Of a stretch of DNA of 64,000 nucleotides, positions 9,217 through 16,846 are shown piece after piece. This DNA is from an uncultured Sphingobacteriaceae bacterium (lineage in GTDB: Bacteria > Bacteroidota > Bacteroidia > Sphingobacteriales > Sphingobacteriaceae), in assembly GCA_946480915.1 (NCBI GenBank), contig CAMLLO010000016.1, positions 1 through 64,000 of the forward strand, read 5' to 3'. Position 1 is the first letter of the stretch, and the number at the start of each line of letters is the position of its first letter. Made by a program: the position numbers and the translations under genes. The notes under the pieces are model-generated. The model ran no database searches and was not told the origin of the DNA. It saw nothing but the letters and a program-made list of their open reading frames with translations.

Positions 9217-9435
9217 ATGGTAAATCAAAAATCAAAAGATAAGTCCAAGCTTGGTCAGGACGTTTTGGCCCAAAAGGTAGCCGATGGCATTTTGAAATCT
9301 CAATTGAGAATTGCTAACTATTTGAACAGAAAAACAGCTCATTTCTCCAAAATTCAAAAGGAAATTTTGCTTCTCAGTTTCAGCCTCATCTTTAGCCTGA
9401 TTAGCCTCTACCTCATTTTCAAAGCAATTATTTAA
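9217..9435 (+). CDS. Small tail-anchored protein in the TraL position
   Basis: A 72-aa protein with a basic soluble N-terminal half and one C-terminal transmembrane helix (about 49-70). It lies 5 nt after traK and 27 nt before traM, exactly where traL is found in CTnDOT-like operons. The sequence is too short for family recognition, so TraL is a positional guess. Confidence 0.6.
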   Translation: MVNQKSKDKSKLGQDVLAQKVADGILKSQLRIANYLNRKTAHFSKIQKEILLLSFSLIFSLISLYLIFKAII

Positions 9436-9462
9436 TCATCTATTATACTAACAATTAATATT

Positions 9463-10617
9463 ATGGAAAATCAACAATCAGCGGAAACGCAACGGAAAAG
9501 GAAGTTTTTAGTGGTGCTCCCATTACTTGTGCTTCCCTTTATGACGATGGCCTTTTGGGCATTGGGTGGTGGAAAAGGGAGTCAAGTGATACCGTTAAAA
9601 AGTCAGGAGGGCTTCAATACTGAACTACCACAAGCTAAATTTAATGAAGGCGAAAAACAAGATAAGTTTAGTGTATATGAAACGGCTGCTAAAGGCCAGG
9701 CAATCTCTGGAAGTAGTGAAGACTCTTATGATCAGTTAGCATTTTCCCAATCTACATCTAATGTAGTCGACCCAAACGAGCAACAGATCAATGAGAAGTT
9801 AGCTCAAATCAATGCCCAGATAAGTTCCTCGCCTCCACCAGAAATAGCCCATTCTTCTATCACCAGAAGTAGGGTTAGCCGGCAGACTGGCAATATGAGT
9901 TCTGATGTAAACCGTTTGGAAGTACTCATGCAAAGCTTACAGTCGGGCAACGGCGATGATAAAGAGATGGCGCAGCTTAGTGCGGTACTTGAAAAGGTAC
10001 TTGAAGTACAAAACCCTGGTAGGGCTAAGGATAAGCTAAAGGAGAAATCAGCCGGTTCCAGAGGCGGGGTCAATTCAGTTTACGTTGAAGATGGCAAGCC
10101 GACTATATTCTCACTAGCGACCAAATTGAATGGTAAGTATGCCAATGTCGCATCAAATACAATTCAGGCCACCATTCACCAGGATCAAGATATAGTATCT
10201 GGCTCTGTAGTAAAGCTTAGGCTGTTAGATACCATTAATGTTAACGGTATCCAGATACCCAAGAATGAGTTCATCTATGGAATTGCATCCATCAATGATG
10301 AACGTCTGAAAATAGATATAGCGAGCCTGCGCTTCAGAAATTCAATTCTAACAGTGTCCCTTTCCGCTTTTGATTTAGACGGTCTCGAAGGATTATACAT
10401 TCCGGGCGCTATCGTACGTGACGCTTCAAAGAAAGGTGTAGATGACGCTATCCAGAGCCTCCAGATTATGACAATGGACCCATCTGTTTCCGCACAAGTA
10501 GCCGGAGCCGGAATTCAAGCTGCTAAGGGTCTCTTCGGACGGAAAGTAAAGCAAGTGCGGGTTAAAGTCAAAGCAGGTTACCAGCTTCTTTTAAAGGATA
10601 ACAGTCAGAAAAATTAA
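9463..10617 (+). CDS. traM: TraM, VirB10-like core component
   Basis: A 384-aa protein with a basic N-terminal tip, a transmembrane helix (about 16-35), a long low-complexity Ser/Gln-rich periplasmic linker (about 40-195) and a C-terminal beta domain (about 225-380). The latter includes VKLRLLDTINVNG and the LYIPGAIVRDASK segment characteristic of TraM. VirB10-type proteins span the periplasm and couple inner-membrane energy to the outer-membrane pore. Order traK-(traL)-traM-traN is conserved. Confidence 0.9.
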   Translation: MENQQSAETQRKRKFLVVLPLLVLPFMTMAFWALGGGKGSQVIPLKSQEGFNTELPQAKFNEGEKQDKFSVYETAAKGQAISGSSEDSYDQLAFSQSTSNVVDPNEQQINEKLAQINAQISSSPPPEIAHSSITRSRVSRQTGNMSSDVNRLEVLMQSLQSGNGDDKEMAQLSAVLEKVLEVQNPGRAKDKLKEKSAGSRGGVNSVYVEDGKPTIFSLATKLNGKYANVASNTIQATIHQDQDIVSGSVVKLRLLDTINVNGIQIPKNEFIYGIASINDERLKIDIASLRFRNSILTVSLSAFDLDGLEGLYIPGAIVRDASKKGVDDAIQSLQIMTMDPSVSAQVAGAGIQAAKGLFGRKVKQVRVKVKAGYQLLLKDNSQKN

Positions 10618-10628
10618 ATCAATATACT

Positions 10629-11189
10629 ATGAAAAAGTTGATAATAATGCTCGTTGCAATCATAGGCCAAGGGCCATTATTTGCACAGAAAGCTAATCAT
10701 GTAAGCTTTAATAAACCACCCCAATTAGCATCCAAAGCAGAAGCAAGAAAATTGAGTACTTCTGATATATGCAAAACCATTGCTGCTGATCGGAAAGCGA
10801 ATGTGGTTAGCAGAGATAAGAACAACAAAGTTATCTCAGATTTGGAAAACATCACCATCTCTGGTGATCAGTTGTTCTATAAACTCAGAATAAAAAACCG
10901 CTCAAATATTGCCTTTGATGTTGACTTCATTCGCTTTTATGTGCGTGACTTAAAAACTGCAAAGCGTACCGTCACACAGGAAATTGAAATTCAACCTGCT
11001 TATTCTTATGGCACAAGAGATAACTCCATCGAAGGTAAAAATTCTAACGTTTATGTGTTCGCATTTGAAAAGTTTCCTTTATCGCCTGATAAAGCATTTT
11101 TCATAGAAGTTTATGAACGCAACGGGGGAAGGCATCAATACTTGAAGGTTAAACCGTCCGACATTTTCAATGCCAGGGCTTTAAAATAA
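10629..11189 (+). CDS. traN: TraN, DUF4138 VirB9-like protein, short form
   Basis: A 186-aa protein with a signal peptide (LFAQ, residue 20). The C-terminal half matches the DUF4138/TraN fold: LFYKLRIKNRSNIAFDVDFI, FYVRDLKTAKRTV and VFAFEKFPLSPDKAFFIEVYE. Typical TraN proteins are about 280-330 aa, so the N-terminal beta domain is largely missing. The frame upstream is closed by traM, so this is a genuinely short gene, not a missed start. It is the likely outer-membrane-proximal VirB9-like component. Confidence 0.82.
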   Translation: MKKLIIMLVAIIGQGPLFAQKANHVSFNKPPQLASKAEARKLSTSDICKTIAADRKANVVSRDKNNKVISDLENITISGDQLFYKLRIKNRSNIAFDVDFIRFYVRDLKTAKRTVTQEIEIQPAYSYGTRDNSIEGKNSNVYVFAFEKFPLSPDKAFFIEVYERNGGRHQYLKVKPSDIFNARALK

Positions 11190-11194
11190 TTAGG

Positions 11195-12244
11195 ATGGAA
11201 ACTTTAAATAATACGGATGCCGCGGTTTATGACTTTCTTCAAAGAGAATTAGCCAATGGTAAGAATTGGGTAGTCTACCCAGCCGATACTCCAGTTAATA
11301 CCAAAGACCTGCACTGCTTTTCCAATCAACAACATGCCCAACAGTATGAGCATGATAATACAACTCCTTTTGATAAGATGGTAGCTAAGCCTATTTCGGA
11401 GTTTCTGGGCGAAACTCAATTGGAAACATTTTTAAACAACAATCATATGGAAAATCAAAATCTGGATTTCTTAAAATCCAACTTGCTGAACCTCGGATTT
11501 GGGGATAAGCTAAACCAAGACCTGGAGAAAAACATCAAAGAGCAAAAGACCTCTTTCGAGCTCAAACACGAGGTGCCCCATTTTAATAATAAGATGAGTT
11601 ACACGCTTCATTTCAAAAAGTCTGATACATCAGATATGTATTTCTTCAATAAATATGATGCAGCCCTGCAAAATGGCAAACCTGAAGAAAATAAAAATCA
11701 AGCTTTTTATATCAATAAGGGTATGGGTGTTACTGCTAAGGAATCCTTTAATCTATTAGAAGGCCGCTCCGTATTTAAAGATCTGGTTAATAAAGAAGGC
11801 CAGAAATACAGTGCCTGGTTAAAACTCGATTTCGAAAACGCTGATGAAAAAGGGAACCATAAATTGAAGCAGTATTCAGATGGATACGGATTTAATCTCG
11901 AAAGGACTTTAGCAAATTTCCCGGTGAAGGAACTACAAGATCCAGAACAAAAGAATCAATTACTTAAGTCGCTCCAAAAAGGCAACGCACAGCAAGTTAC
12001 CCTTACGAAAGATGGAAAAGGCGGTAAGTTTTATATAGAAGCTGTTCCACAGTTTAAAACGATAAACGTTTATGACCAAAAGATGCATATGGTAAAACGG
12101 CAAAATTTTCAAGAGTCGAATTCAGTTAAAGGTGAATCTGCTAAAACCAATCAAAAACGTTCTGAAAGCCAAAAAGCTAATAAGGATACTGAGGATGGGA
12201 AGCCCAAACAACGGCAATCCAGAAAAAGAAAATTAACAGTATAG
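11195..12244 (+). CDS. Conserved conjugative-element protein (DUF3945-like), last gene of the tra operon
   Basis: A 349-aa soluble protein without signal peptide. The middle (about 165-300) contains NLLEGRSVFKDLVNKEGQKY and GFNLERTL...PVKEL, a pattern I associate with DUF3945-like proteins of Bacteroidetes mobile elements. The C-terminal 45 residues are very basic and Gln/Lys-rich, suggesting nucleic-acid contact. It starts 5 nt after traN and is followed by a terminator. Biochemical function is unknown. Confidence 0.6.
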   Translation: METLNNTDAAVYDFLQRELANGKNWVVYPADTPVNTKDLHCFSNQQHAQQYEHDNTTPFDKMVAKPISEFLGETQLETFLNNNHMENQNLDFLKSNLLNLGFGDKLNQDLEKNIKEQKTSFELKHEVPHFNNKMSYTLHFKKSDTSDMYFFNKYDAALQNGKPEENKNQAFYINKGMGVTAKESFNLLEGRSVFKDLVNKEGQKYSAWLKLDFENADEKGNHKLKQYSDGYGFNLERTLANFPVKELQDPEQKNQLLKSLQKGNAQQVTLTKDGKGGKFYIEAVPQFKTINVYDQKMHMVKRQNFQESNSVKGESAKTNQKRSESQKANKDTEDGKPKQRQSRKRKLTV

Positions 12245-12248
12245 TTTC

Positions 12249-12274
12249 AAAAAAGCCTGTAAAAGGGCTTTTTT
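12249..12274 (+). terminator. Terminator of the tra operon
   Basis: AAAAAAGCC (12249-12257) pairs with GGCTTTTTT (12266-12274) around an 8-nt loop, 5 nt after the stop codon of the last operon gene. The stem itself carries the T-run. Confidence 0.85.
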
Positions 12275-12332
12275 GGTTATCTAAATATTTTTTAATTTAG
12301 GTCTAAAATTATTCTACCCTAATAATTTAACA

Positions 12333-12851
12333 ATGAAAAACACACTTAAGCTACTAATTGCTCTTTTTCTATTTGCCTCTTGTTCATCAAATGATTTAGA
12401 CAGAGAACAGGCGTTGAAACTTCTTCAGGAAGAAAAAATCTATCCTAAGGTGATTGATGAGGAAATTTACACCGGCGATCCTACACACGCTAAGAAGGTT
12501 TTAGATGCTGGTTTAGAAGAAAGCGGTTTTGTAACTGTTCAACGAACCCGAAAGATAATGGATATAGGAAAGCCCATTATTTCCTTCACAGATAAAGCGA
12601 AGCCATATGTTCTACCACAAACTCCGGAAGATAAAGAAAGTGCGGTTTGGCGAGTGAAAATTGCTGATGAAGTGTTAGAGGAGATCACTGGAATACAAAT
12701 TCTCGAAGGAGGAAAAAAAGCTACTGTTGAATATCGGACGGCTTATAAGAACATCACGCCGTTTTCTAAACTTGCTAGATTTTCTTTGGTCGAAAAGAAC
12801 AATCAAAAGGCCCGGTTTGCTTTGTATGATGATGGATGGAGAATAGAATGA
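12333..12851 (+). CDS. Small lipoprotein of unknown function
   Basis: A 172-aa protein with a lipoprotein signal peptide (LLIALFLFASC, Cys at about residue 17). The mature domain is about 155 aa, mixed alpha/beta, with a C-terminal DDGWRIE ending of the type seen in small beta-sandwich or NTF2-like lipoproteins. It follows the tra operon terminator with its own intergenic space and converges on the XRE gene. It could be an exclusion or envelope-protection lipoprotein of the element, but no motif shows this. Confidence 0.7.
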   Translation: MKNTLKLLIALFLFASCSSNDLDREQALKLLQEEKIYPKVIDEEIYTGDPTHAKKVLDAGLEESGFVTVQRTRKIMDIGKPIISFTDKAKPYVLPQTPEDKESAVWRVKIADEVLEEITGIQILEGGKKATVEYRTAYKNITPFSKLARFSLVEKNNQKARFALYDDGWRIE

Positions 12852-12867
12852 CTTAGACCATCAGATG

Positions 12868-13122
12868 CTACTCTTTAAAGAACTCGTTTAAGCTTAACCC
12901 AAGCTTGTTCAAAACCTTAATCAAAGAACTTAGCCTCAAGTCTTCGGTGCCAGCCTCATACTTCCCATACTGAGAGCGGTTAATACCATGTTCATAGGCG
13001 AATTTGTCAGGGCTCGAATAGCCCTTTTCCTTTCTTATTTCCCGTAATCTTTCCCCAATTTTCTTTAGCTCCACTTTTGGGTCAGATTCGCTTTTTGCAG
13101 GATTCGTATCCTTTTTGTCCAT
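12868..13122 (-). CDS. XRE-family transcriptional regulator
   Basis: An 84-aa protein with a Lys/Asp-rich N-terminal extension and one helix-turn-helix_3 domain (about 24-80): IGERLREIRKEKG, DKFAYEHGINRSQYGKYEAG and SLIKVLNKLGLSLNEFF. These Cro/C1-type proteins usually repress their own and neighbouring promoters. It is divergent from the 13221 gene, and the 98-bp gap between them holds three ATACTC half-sites. Confidence 0.88.
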   Translation of the reverse strand: MDKKDTNPAKSESDPKVELKKIGERLREIRKEKGYSSPDKFAYEHGINRSQYGKYEAGTEDLRLSSLIKVLNKLGLSLNEFFKE

Positions 13123-13154
13123 GCAATAAAGTAACCCAAAAACATATTTTAAAC

Positions 13155-13200
13155 ATACTCTTAATTAGCATACTCCTATTTAAGAGTATTTATATATTTG
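13155..13200. promoter_or_regulatory. Divergent operator/promoter region with three ATACTC half-sites and a -7 box
   Basis: ATACTC occurs at 13155-13160 and 13170-13175, and its complement GAGTAT at 13184-13189. The outer pair extends to ATACTCTT/AAGAGTAT. The sites abut TATATTTG (13193-13200), which fits the Bacteroidetes -7 consensus TAnnTTTG and would drive the gene starting at 13221. No clear -33 box is seen. Occupation by the adjacent XRE protein would block this promoter (inference). Confidence 0.55.
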
Positions 13201-13220
13201 TATTAGTAATACGGAAGCTT

Positions 13221-13616
13221 ATGAAACAGATATTTGACTTAATGAACCCAGCACAAGAGAAGAGATTAGATGAGTTGGTAAAAGACATTGTAAAGAAGTT
13301 TAATCCTCTACAAATACTTTGTTATGCAAGCAATTTAAGGATTGATGCAGCAATCAGCTGCTTTTCGGAGCTGAGGTTGATTGAGTCATGTGATTATGAG
13401 TTGCTCACAGTGACTGAACTTTTGGGGAGATCGGAAACTGAATTACAAGAATTCATAAGTGAAATCTATCGGGGTGGAAGCGTAACAGTACTCAATCTCA
13501 CAAAGGGAGACATGGAAAAAGCAATCAAAAGCAAAAATCTTTATATCTCTACCATATTAAGTGAAGGGGTAGTTTTGTATGTCGCTGATGGATTTGAGAT
13601 TCAATTACCAGGCTGA
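13221..13616 (+). CDS. Conserved 131-aa protein, possibly a degenerate nucleotidyltransferase-like domain
   Basis: The open frame extends upstream to 13077, but that part overlaps the divergent XRE gene and its promoter. The ATG at 13221, just downstream of a TATATTTG box, is the likely start. The protein is soluble and mixed alpha/beta: ILCYASNLRID (about 26-36), SCDYELLTVTELL (about 55-67) and a GGSVTVLNLTKGDMEKAI segment (about 83-100). The order resembles the strand-helix layout of MNT-type nucleotidyltransferases, but the catalytic GS...D.D residues are not there. This similarity is weak. No function can be assigned. Confidence 0.6.
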   Translation: MKQIFDLMNPAQEKRLDELVKDIVKKFNPLQILCYASNLRIDAAISCFSELRLIESCDYELLTVTELLGRSETELQEFISEIYRGGSVTVLNLTKGDMEKAIKSKNLYISTILSEGVVLYVADGFEIQLPG

Positions 13617-14122
13617 TTTATGATGCTTGGAACTTATCCTGCTCTCCTCTATAGTCCTCATTCTTCCGGGCTGCCGCTTTGATCAGGGTTAGTTATTTAA
13701 CGCTTAACCAACTGAACCGAAGAGCACATCTCCTGCGTCGAAAAGCTCTTCGCCCTTCGGGTGCATCGTTCAGGTAAGGTACCTGAAAGGCAGTTCCTTA
13801 GTCAAGCTAAAGACTTTAAGAAAAGCTTCATTGCATTCAGCCTTTCCTTGACGCTCCCAAAATGACCCCGAAAAATGATAATTCATTAAGATTCATTTTG
13901 GCTTTTGCTAAGGCAAATTTAAACCTCTTCGGCAGGAAAGGCCAAGCCCTTCGGGTTTGGACAAAAAAATCTCCACACCTGTGCTTTGCTCCGGGTAGTA
14001 TTTTTTCGCCGCAAAGCCTTGCCTCGCCAGGCCCCCGCTCAATTTTTTTGCCTCTATCAAAAGCCAAATGAGGCGTATGCCGAATTGGTGATAACAGATT
14101 TTTAACCATTAATTAATTTACT
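13617..14122. other. 506-bp noncoding region rich in hairpins (candidate oriT, replication or structured RNA region)
   Basis: No credible gene is present; the two short open frames here have no start context and follow the repeats. Hairpins that can be read directly: CGAAGAGC/GCTCTTCG (13718-13725, 13745-13752); CCC-TTC-GGG (13753-13761); TTCAGGTA-AGG-TACCTGAA (13769-13787), a perfect 8-bp stem with a 3-nt loop; CCAAGCCC-TTC-GGGTTTGG (13942-13960, one G-T pair); and GCTTTGC/GCAAAGC (13983-13989, 14011-14017). Such density in a conjugative element suggests an origin of transfer or a structured transcript, but no nicking enzyme gene is nearby. Confidence 0.5.
13897..14068. repeat. Long-range inverted repeat enclosing part of the structured region
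   Basis: TTTGGCTTTTG (13897-13907) is the exact complement of CAAAAGCCAAA (14058-14068). The arms enclose 150 bp that contain the smaller hairpins at 13942-13960 and 13983-14017, so the whole can fold as one branched structure. Confidence 0.55.
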
Positions 14123-14668
14123 ATGAAAGTAGCAGAAAAAAGCAACGGAGCATTGCACAGCACAGAAGAAAGAAGAGAAGAAATTGCCAACACAGTTTCA
14201 CAAACCTCAAAACCTGCAGGAAATTCAGGGCAGGAAAAAATCAAGGAGGAAAAGCCAAAGGCTGAAAGCACCCAAAACGGACAGACCGGAACAGCAGCAA
14301 GGGAAGAGAAACCGCAGGAGCCAGTTAAAGAAGAAACAAAACCAGTTGAAAAAATTCAACAGCCTGCTTTAAACCTTGAATCTACTCTAAAAGTAGTGAA
14401 TGATTTGCACCGCAGATGCATTCAGCGGGAAAACCTTTTAACTCGCATTAACGAGTTAGAAGCGTTCGAAATTGCCCTAATTGAAGAAAGCGATGAACTG
14501 GAAAGCAACCACTTTCAAGGCTGTAAACTAATGATTGTCGATGATAAGAACAGGCAGTTCATTACCTCAACATCAGGCTTAATTAAGTTGGTGGCGGAAT
14601 TTATTCATAACGCTTGCTTAACCAAGTTGGGAGAAATTGAATCAAACATCGTATTTCCCCGTGCCTAA
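14123..14668 (+). CDS. Conserved mobile-element protein with disordered N-terminus and helical C-terminal domain
   Basis: A 181-aa protein. Residues 1-85 are Lys/Glu/Gln/Thr-rich and presumably disordered (repeated EEKP/KPxE segments). Residues 88-181 form a compact helical domain with LHRRCIQRENLLTRINELE and a C-terminal LGEIESNIVF. This architecture recurs in Bacteroidetes conjugative elements without known function. It is followed by a strong terminator. Family recognition is from general appearance, so no name is given. Confidence 0.65.
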   Translation: MKVAEKSNGALHSTEERREEIANTVSQTSKPAGNSGQEKIKEEKPKAESTQNGQTGTAAREEKPQEPVKEETKPVEKIQQPALNLESTLKVVNDLHRRCIQRENLLTRINELEAFEIALIEESDELESNHFQGCKLMIVDDKNRQFITSTSGLIKLVAEFIHNACLTKLGEIESNIVFPRA

Positions 14669-14675
14669 TTATCTG

Positions 14676-14702
14676 TGCTCTGGCTTAGCCAGAGCATTTT
14701 TT
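14676..14702 (+). terminator. Strong rho-independent terminator
   Basis: TGCTCTGGC (14676-14684) and GCCAGAGCA (14688-14696) form a perfect 9-bp stem with a TTA loop, followed by six T residues. Confidence 0.92.
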
Positions 14703-14727
14703 ATACCTGATTTAATTGTAGCTGCAA

Positions 14728-14862
14728 ATGATTGACTTATTTATAGAAGTAACCGACCAACTGTTTTGGCAGGGTTACACCGAGCAACTTTCAAAAGATG
14801 ATCCGCAACGGTTCAGTATGGAGCTGAACGACTTCCTCAATAATTACTACTCTTATGAATGA
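14728..14862 (+). CDS. Small 44-aa ORF of the accessory block
   Basis: The frame ATG 14728 to TGA 14860-14862 encodes a 44-residue acidic, aromatic-rich protein (IDLFIEVTDQLFWQGYTEQL, then SMELNDFLNNYYSYE). It overlaps the next small ORF by 8 nt, an arrangement typical of translationally coupled genes. There is no membrane segment. Short size limits confidence, but spacing and coupling argue that it is translated. Confidence 0.5.
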   Translation: MIDLFIEVTDQLFWQGYTEQLSKDDPQRFSMELNDFLNNYYSYE

Positions 14863-15031
14863 AGTATTATATCTGATGCTACGGGTTGAGGTTCAATCCG
14901 CCTTCAAAAATATATCTGATACAGTAAACGAAGTCGAAACCTTATCACAGTTTAAATTAACCGACACTAAAAATGTGAAGGTGCTTAAAACCGAGTTTTT
15001 ATTAACAAGAATCAGAAACCCTAAGAAATAA
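14855..15031 (+). CDS. Small 58-aa ORF upstream of the DUF932 gene
   Basis: ATG at 14855 overlaps the preceding stop; TAA at 15029-15031 lies 4 nt before the DUF932 start. The 58-aa product is helical and basic at its end (LTRIRNPKK). The three-gene chain 14728-14855-15036 is packed without gaps, suggesting one transcript. No family is recognised. Confidence 0.5.
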   Translation: MNEVLYLMLRVEVQSAFKNISDTVNEVETLSQFKLTDTKNVKVLKTEFLLTRIRNPKK

Positions 15032-15035
15032 CAAC

Positions 15036-16094
15036 ATGGCACATAACATAAATTACAACGAGCTAACAAGTAAGCATAGCTTTTTTTCAGTCAAGGAAAA
15101 AGCCTGGCACGGACTAGGACAAATTGTAAGCGATTACCCCACCAGTGCAGAGGCAATAAAACATGCAGGTTTGGATTACCTAGTCGAAAAACGACCTCTG
15201 TTTACCTATGATAATGAAAATTTTAAAGGGAATGAAGATACCGATATCATAATTCCCGAGATTGAAGTTCCAAACTATTACGCTACAATGCGGACAGATA
15301 CCGAGGATGTTTTAGGTGTTGTAGGTCGTGAGTATCATGTAGTACAAAACACGGATGCATTTTCATTCTTTGATTCGATTGTAGGTGGAGGCCATGGAAT
15401 CTTATATGAGACCGCCGGAGCATTAGGCAAAGGAGAGCGAATTTTTATAACCGCCAAGCTACCTGATTACATCAGGGTGGGTTTTGATGATCTGATTGAG
15501 AAATACCTGTTCTTGACTACTTCACATGACGGTTCAGGGAGTATTATCGCAGCTTTTACTCCAATCAGGATTGTATGTAACAACACCTTGCATAGTGCAT
15601 TGAACAACATGAGCAATTGTATAAAAATTCGGCATACCGAGAGTGCAAAGGATAAGCTAACGCAAGCGCACCAACTTATGGGAATAACTAATAAGCTTGC
15701 GATAGAATTAAGCGAAATTTTCAATCAATGGTCACGCATTCGCATAACTGATAAACAAGTTTTAAAGTTGATACAGCAGGCAATGGCTCCTTCAAAGGAG
15801 ATGTTAGAGAATGTTTTAAGTGGCAAGGAAGATGAATATTCCAGCTACTTTAAAAATGTTTGCAATAGCGTTTGTGAGTTTGCTTTCTCAAGTGATACAC
15901 AGCAAACACGTACAACCAAAGGCACTCTGTTTGGCGCATATAATGCAATCACCGGCTACTATCAAAATGTGAAAACCTATAAGGATGATGAAAGTAAACT
16001 GAAATCAATTCAGTTTGGGAGCGGGTTGCACAAAGCTCAAGCAGCATTTACACTATGTAGACAGTTTGAAAAGAATCAAATGATATTCAATTAA
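15036..16094 (+). CDS. DUF932 (TIGR03299) phage/plasmid-like protein
   Basis: A 352-aa protein with the hallmark N-terminus FFSVKEKAWHGLGQIV (about residues 16-31), ATMRTDTEDVLGVVGREYHVVQN near 85-107, GILYETAGALGKGERIFITAKLPD near 122-145, and PIRIVCNNTLHSAL near 175-190. These define the DUF932 / phage-plasmid-like family found on plasmids, phages and conjugative elements. The role is unknown; association with plasmid or element maintenance is general knowledge. The length fits the family. Confidence 0.9.
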   Translation: MAHNINYNELTSKHSFFSVKEKAWHGLGQIVSDYPTSAEAIKHAGLDYLVEKRPLFTYDNENFKGNEDTDIIIPEIEVPNYYATMRTDTEDVLGVVGREYHVVQNTDAFSFFDSIVGGGHGILYETAGALGKGERIFITAKLPDYIRVGFDDLIEKYLFLTTSHDGSGSIIAAFTPIRIVCNNTLHSALNNMSNCIKIRHTESAKDKLTQAHQLMGITNKLAIELSEIFNQWSRIRITDKQVLKLIQQAMAPSKEMLENVLSGKEDEYSSYFKNVCNSVCEFAFSSDTQQTRTTKGTLFGAYNAITGYYQNVKTYKDDESKLKSIQFGSGLHKAQAAFTLCRQFEKNQMIFN

Positions 16095-16097
16095 CTA

Positions 16098-16124
16098 GGG
16101 AGAGGGGGAGAATCTCCCTTTTTT
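16098..16124 (+). terminator. Terminator after the DUF932 gene
   Basis: GGGAGA (16098-16103) pairs with TCTCCC (16113-16118), followed by six T residues, 3 nt after the stop codon. Confidence 0.8.
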
Positions 16125-16145
16125 ATTCTTTAAAAAGTCGCGGGT

Positions 16146-16202
16146 AGCCCCGCATTTTTCCATTATTGATGAAGATAATGTTAAGTGAAAAAATGCGGGG
16201 CT
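16146..16202. terminator. 14-bp inverted repeat, probable bidirectional terminator between convergent genes
   Basis: AGCCCCGCATTTTT (16146-16159) is the exact complement of AAAAATGCGGGGCT (16189-16202) with a 29-nt loop. It lies between the plus-strand DUF932 gene and the minus-strand 173-aa gene. The A/T tracts sit on the loop side of the GC arms, so as an intrinsic terminator it is atypical. A structural or protein-bound role remains possible. Confidence 0.55.
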
Positions 16203-16243
16203 GGCTACTAATTAGATTGACAGAAGGAATATATACACTTGAA

Positions 16244-16765
16244 TTATCTAATCAAAATCAACGGACTATAATTCTTTTTAAACTTCGTTATATATCTTGA
16301 CAAATCGTTTTTGGGCGTAACTTGTAACCATCCATAAGCTGTATTCTGGAGCCCTTGCGAATTACTAGTAATATCTATCCCACTTTCAAACATTTGAACT
16401 CCATTGCGACACAGAATAATTTGGCTTTCAATGGTTGCCATGTCGCCGCTAGTATAAGTAAACTTTAAGTCCTTTTGAATGCTTCTTAACAGATTTAAAT
16501 CAGATGTTTTAAGGCTTTTTGCATTCTTTATTGACGCTGGCAAACTATCTTTATCGGAATCACCGATAAAAACATACATGACCCAATTTCCATCATTGAA
16601 ATCAAAGTTGCTAAACGGGTTCATAATTTGTCCCCTTTGAAAAATGTACGCAGGCTTTGGGTTGTCAAAAGAAAATTGGATAACAAGGGGATAATTAGTT
16701 ATCGCGAAGAAAACTAAGCAGAAACTAATCAACACCAAGAAACCGAAGGCTATTATTTTCATCAT
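16244..16765 (-). CDS. Membrane-anchored protein, family not recognised
   Basis: A 173-aa protein with one N-terminal hydrophobic segment (about 4-24, uncleaved or signal anchor) and a 145-aa extracytoplasmic domain with FNDGNWVMYVFIGDSD and a C-terminal basic end. It is the last gene of a minus-strand cluster that also encodes a lipoprotein and the Rhs-core protein. An immunity or accessory role for the Rhs-type protein is possible from position only. Confidence 0.6.
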   Translation of the reverse strand: MMKIIAFGFLVLISFCLVFFAITNYPLVIQFSFDNPKPAYIFQRGQIMNPFSNFDFNDGNWVMYVFIGDSDKDSLPASIKNAKSLKTSDLNLLRSIQKDLKFTYTSGDMATIESQIILCRNGVQMFESGIDITSNSQGLQNTAYGWLQVTPKNDLSRYITKFKKNYSPLILIR

Positions 16766-16846
16766 TGAACAACCGCCCTTTTAGAGCTTGCATGCACACT
16801 AGAAAGCCCATAGTCACTAAAAACTGGTGGATGCAACGAGCCTTTC

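Noticed and set aside
13837..14109. Open frames on both strands in the structured noncoding region
   Set aside because: They mirror the inverted repeats, have no start context or recognisable protein pattern, and overlap each other on opposite strands.
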